A DNA stretch of 64,000 nucleotides, from assembly GCA_016183655.1 (NCBI GenBank), contig JACPEH010000017.1:1-64000 (forward strand). The letters are read 5' to 3'. Positions 61,330 through 64,000 of this stretch are shown piece by piece. The DNA is from Rhodocyclales bacterium. Lineage in GTDB: Bacteria; Pseudomonadota; Gammaproteobacteria; Burkholderiales; Rhodocyclaceae. The notes under the pieces are model-generated. The model was given only the letters and a program-made list of their open reading frames with translations. It did no database searches and had not been told where the DNA came from. Position 1 is the first letter of the stretch. Each line of letters begins with the position of its first letter. Both the position numbers and the translations under genes were made by a program.

Positions 61330-62028
61330 ATGACCAGACCACGGATTTTCCCTGCACTCGGCGCGCTGCTCGGCCTTGCCAGCCTTTTTCTGGCCAGCCC
61401 GCCGGCATCGGCGCGGGAACTGCTCACCGCCACCATCGAGCAGTACCTGCAGGCGCAGACCCGGGGCCTGCCCGGCAAGGTCGATATCAGCGTCGGCCAG
61501 CTCGACCCGCGCACCCAGCTCGCCCCGTGCTCCGCACACGAGCCGTTCACGCCGCCCGGTGGCCGCCTGTGGGGCAAGGCGACGATCGGCGTGCGCTGCC
61601 TCGGCCCGGCCAGCTGGACGGTCTATGTGCCGGTACAGATCCGCGTCACCGGCAGCTACGTTGTCACCACCCGCGCCATCAACCCCGGCCAGCCGCTCGA
61701 GTTCGGCGACCTGGCGCTGCGCAGCGGCGACCTGACGACCTTGCCGACCGGCGTGCTCACCGACCGCGAACAGGGCGTCGGCAAGACGCTGAAGAGCGGC
61801 CTCGGCGGCGGCCAGCCGTTGCGCAGCGACATGCTGATCGCCCCCTTCGTCGTGCAGCAGGGGCAGGACGTGCGCCTGGTCTCGAAAGGCCCCGGTTTCG
61901 CCGTCAGCAACGAGGGCAAGGCGCTCAACAACGCCGCCGAGGGTCAGGTGGCGCGCGCGCGCACGGCCAGCGGGCAGACGGTGAGCGGCATCGCCCGCGC
62001 CGGCGGCATCATCGAAATCGCCCCCTGA
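61330..62028 (+). CDS. flgA: P-ring chaperone FlgA
   Basis: A 232-residue periplasmic protein with a Sec signal (cleavage near ASA-RELL, about residue 29) and a C-terminal SAF domain (about 110-230: TRAINPGQPLEFGDLALRSG; KSGLGGGQPLRSDMLI). FlgA helps FlgI form the P ring. The ATG at 61330 begins the signal peptide. Divergent from flgB. Confidence 0.95.
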   Translation: MTRPRIFPALGALLGLASLFLASPPASARELLTATIEQYLQAQTRGLPGKVDISVGQLDPRTQLAPCSAHEPFTPPGGRLWGKATIGVRCLGPASWTVYVPVQIRVTGSYVVTTRAINPGQPLEFGDLALRSGDLTTLPTGVLTDREQGVGKTLKSGLGGGQPLRSDMLIAPFVVQQGQDVRLVSKGPGFAVSNEGKALNNAAEGQVARARTASGQTVSGIARAGGIIEIAP

Positions 62029-62100
62029 TCCTGCGCAAGCGCCGGGTCGGCATGTAAAATGCGAGAAAACGGGACGTGCGGGAAAGCATGCGCCTTCCGC

Positions 62101-62127
62101 TAAAGTTTTTGCCGGCGATGCCGTTAG
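62101..62127 (+). promoter_or_regulatory. Sigma-28 (FliA) promoter of flgM
   Basis: TAAAGTTT (62101-62108, exact) and GCCGTTAG (62120-62127, 6 of 8) are separated by 11 bp, the canonical FliA spacing. They lie 31 bp upstream of the flgM GTG start. This gives the classical feedback in which sigma-28 drives its own anti-sigma factor. Confidence 0.88.
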
Positions 62128-62158
62128 ACCCCTTGAAGGCCCGTAAAAGGATCACATC

Positions 62159-62449
62159 GTGAAAATCGACAGCAATTTCAAGCCGGCAGGTTCCGGTAGC
62201 GTCAGCGGCAACCGCCCGAAGGCAGATGCTGCCGGCGCACGCGCCGGCGCCCCCGCCGCCGAGGTGAAGATCAGCGCAGCGTCGGCGCAGCTCGCCGGCG
62301 CCAGCAGCGGCGCGCCGATCGACGGTGCGCGCATCGCCGAGATCAAGCTCGCCATCTCGGAAGGGCGCTTCCAGATCAACGCCGAAGCCATCGCCGACAG
62401 CCTGATCGACACCGCCCGCGACCTGCTCAACTCGCAGCGCAAGGCCTGA
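62159..62449 (+). CDS. flgM: Anti-sigma-28 factor FlgM
   Basis: A 96-residue protein. The conserved C-terminal part RIAEIKLAISEGRFQINAEA and IADSLIDTARDLLNSQ binds FliA; the N-terminal half is disordered and Ala/Gly-rich. It is exported through the completed hook to release sigma-28. It starts with GTG; AAAGGA precedes it. It is followed 11 bp later by flgN. Confidence 0.93.
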   Translation: MKIDSNFKPAGSGSVSGNRPKADAAGARAGAPAAEVKISAASAQLAGASSGAPIDGARIAEIKLAISEGRFQINAEAIADSLIDTARDLLNSQRKA

Positions 62450-62460
62450 GTCGCCCGCGC

Positions 62461-62925
62461 ATGCCCGCACTGGCCGACCTCATCGCGGCTGAGGCCGACG
62501 TCGTGTCGGCCTTCGTTCTTCTGCTCAAGGAAGAACAGGAAATCCTCAAGGCTGGCAGCCCGGAAGCCCTGCCCGACGTCGTCGAACGCAAGACCGAGGT
62601 CGCACGCAAGCTGGCCCCGCTCGCCACCGCCCGCAATACCGAACTCGCCCGCGCCGGCTTCGCCGCCGACCGCCCGGGCATCGACGCCTGGCTGAAGAAG
62701 CAGCCGGGCGACAAGGGTGTCCGCCAGCACTGGGAAAGACTGCAGGCCCTGGCCGCCGAGGCCAAGGAACTCAATCGCGTCAATGGCGAACTGATCCGCC
62801 TGCGCATGCAGAACAACGCCCAGGCGCTGGAAGCCCTCCTCGCCGCCGCCAACCGGCAGGACCTCTACGGCGCCGACGGCCAGGCCGCCCAGGCGACCAC
62901 CCGCCGCATCATCGACTCGGCCTGA
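62461..62925 (+). CDS. flgN: Flagellar chaperone FlgN
   Basis: A 154-residue helical protein (LADLIAAEADVVSAFVLLLK, EEQEILKAGSPEALPDVVER) with the C-terminal NGELIRLRMQNNAQALEALL, matching FlgN, the export chaperone for FlgK and FlgL. The context after flgM is standard. Confidence 0.9.
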   Translation: MPALADLIAAEADVVSAFVLLLKEEQEILKAGSPEALPDVVERKTEVARKLAPLATARNTELARAGFAADRPGIDAWLKKQPGDKGVRQHWERLQALAAEAKELNRVNGELIRLRMQNNAQALEALLAAANRQDLYGADGQAAQATTRRIIDSA

Positions 62926-63215
62926 GTCTTTCCGGCAACAATTCCTGCGCTCCCGGCCAGCCCGCTGCGGTGAGACAGACCGGCCGTGACCAATGGCCGT
63001 CCGTGAACTATGCTGGATAGTCTACCCGGAATGCCCGCCGGCCCACGGCGGCCGCCCCAGCCTTAATCCGCTGCCAATCCCCGACAGCAACGCAGCAACG
63101 CGGCATTGTGCGGTAGGTTCCGATCCGTCCGACGCTGCAGCCGTCGGTGTGCGCGCGTTCGGATCGGCGACGCTCCCATTCCCCGGAGCGAGTACTCATT
63201 GCCAGGAGATTCACC

Positions 63216-63758
63216 ATGCCCAGTCGTCAGCCATCCCTATCGCATTCCCGCCAGAAATCCCGCGCTGCCGGTGCGGACGAAGCCCAGACCACCGAAAGCC
63301 TGGCGCTTGCCGTCATCGACGCCAACCAGCGCTGGTGGGCACTGCAGATCGAGGCGATGCACGCAGCGCTCGCCGAAAACACCCAGCAAGCGAAAACGAT
63401 GCTCGAAAACGCGTCGAAGACCGCCGACACCTTTGCCCAGTGGCCCTCGCTATATGGAGAAAAGACGCGGCGTTACACCGACTTGACACGCATCGGAACG
63501 GAAATCGCGGCACAGATGTTCACTCAACTCAACCAGTTGATGGGGCAGTTGTTTTCGGCCTCGCTCGCCGGCGTCGCCGGCCTTGAAGCAGGAGCGGAAG
63601 CGCCGGGCGAAACAGCGGAAGACTTCATTGAGCGGCGCGTCGCCGCCCGTATCATTTCGTTCCCGGATCGGCGCAAGTCGTCGCAACAGCAGATTGAATC
63701 AGCCGAAGGCGCGGAGAAGAGCCAGACGCAATTCACCAGGCGGCGGAAATCCGCCTAG
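63216..63758 (+). CDS. Unknown helical protein, weakly phasin-like
   Basis: A 180-residue hydrophilic, mainly helical protein with ALAVIDANQRWWALQIEAM and a basic C-terminal tail (RKSSQQQIESAE, RRRKSA). The size, helical middle and Lys/Arg-rich end recall phasins of polyhydroxyalkanoate granules, but I see no diagnostic motif, so the call is tentative. CCAGGAG precedes the ATG. The 290-bp gap upstream (62926-63215) holds no gene; a short CGGCC/GGCCG dyad is all I can see. It converges on the partial gene at the right edge. Confidence 0.6.
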   Translation: MPSRQPSLSHSRQKSRAAGADEAQTTESLALAVIDANQRWWALQIEAMHAALAENTQQAKTMLENASKTADTFAQWPSLYGEKTRRYTDLTRIGTEIAAQMFTQLNQLMGQLFSASLAGVAGLEAGAEAPGETAEDFIERRVAARIISFPDRRKSSQQQIESAEGAEKSQTQFTRRRKSA

Positions 63759-63824
63759 GGCGGCTTCATTCACTCGCAGCTTGCGCCAGGGTTGGCGGGA
63801 GCGTCCGGCGCCCCCGCCGGAGGG

Positions 63825-64000
63825 TCAGGGACGGCCGATGGAAGCCGGCGAAATTTCCACCGGCACTTCCGTCGGTTTCTCCGGCAGGGCGGAGTCGATC
63901 TGGATCGACACGCGCCGGTTGCGGGCGCGGCCTTCGATGGTGTCGTTGGCCTCGACCGGACGCGTTTCGCCGTAACCGATGGCGGTCAAACGGTCGGCGG
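63825..64000 (-). CDS. C-terminal fragment of an OmpA/MotB-type protein (partial)
   Basis: About 58 codons are visible on the minus strand, ending with TGA at 63827-63825. The fragment contains AIGYGETRPVEAND, then RARNRRVSIQI, the end of the peptidoglycan-binding OmpA-like domain with its conserved NRRV arginine pair. In a flagellar region this could be the stator protein MotB/MotD or a general OmpA-family lipoprotein. The N-terminus needed to decide lies outside the window. Confidence 0.85.
   Translation of the reverse strand, partial: ADRLTAIGYGETRPVEANDTIEGRARNRRVSIQIDSALPEKPTEVPVEISPASIGRP

Noticed and set aside
62926..63215. Hidden small gene or RNA in the gap after flgN
   Set aside because: No short frame with a good ribosome site and no convincing stem-loop RNA; only a weak CGGCC/GGCCG dyad.

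Overview
The window is one contiguous, high-GC bacterial chromosome segment. It carries a complete polar-type flagellar gene set beside an approximately 25 kb glycosylation island. The FlrB/FlrC two-component pair, visible sigma-54 and sigma-28 promoters, the gene order fliEF...R / flgBCDEFGHIJKL / flgAMN, an initiator tRNA followed by a boxA-bearing rRNA-type leader, and protein flavour all suggest a betaproteobacterium, plausibly Rhodocyclales. That placement is inference from style; no 16S sequence lies in the window. No insertion sequence, CRISPR array or prophage is visible.

Left part (1-4.9 kb): on the minus strand, a strong promoter, tRNA-fMet and an rRNA-operon leader run off the left edge. 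A ParA-type ATPase lies next to them, followed on the plus strand by an IclR-type and a PaaX-type regulator with overlapping stop and start codons. A divergent tRNA-Thr(UGU)-like gene lies antisense to the 3' end of the PaaX-type gene. A diguanylate cyclase with an intact GGEEF motif and I-site follows.

Glycosylation island (4.97-29.7 kb): twelve plus-strand genes with tight spacing and four ATGA overlaps form what looks like one operon. A sugar-acylation cassette (DegT/VioA-type aminotransferase, hexapeptide acyltransferase, AMP-forming acyl ligase, Gfo/Idh-type oxidoreductase, acyl carrier protein) is embedded among large chimeric enzymes: GT-methyltransferase fusions, a glycosyltransferase/SPASM-like/radical-SAM/Rossmann fusion, a 1319-residue multi-glycosyltransferase, and an FkbM methyltransferase. 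Three convergent minus-strand genes encode TPR glycosyltransferases, one of the O-GlcNAc-transferase (GT41) type and two paralogues with a GT9-like domain. The island abuts fliC, which encodes a minimal 263-residue flagellin with a Ser/Thr-rich centre. The simplest reading is that the island builds and attaches an unusual acylated and methylated glycan on flagellin.

Filament block (29.8-35.8 kb): fliC behind a sigma-28 promoter, then flaG, fliD, fliS, fliT, a second FliK-like gene, a small FlhB-like gene and the PilZ protein YcgR. On the minus strand lie fliE (sigma-54 promoter, U-tract terminator) and flrBC.

Basal body and export block (38.9-49.8 kb): fliFGHIJKLMNOPQR in order, with many overlaps. 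The fliO GTG start sits inside a strong predicted hairpin. Rod, hook and ring block (49.8-61.2 kb, minus strand): flgBCDEFGHIJ behind a sigma-54 promoter and flgKL plus a lipoprotein behind a sigma-28 promoter. Then flgA, flgM (sigma-28 promoter) and flgN on the plus strand, a small phasin-like unknown, and the C-terminal end of an OmpA/MotB-type protein at the right edge. The known hierarchy FlrBC to sigma-54 to FlgM/FliA to sigma-28 can thus be read almost directly from the promoters. flhA, flhB, flhF, fliA, motAB and flrA must lie elsewhere.
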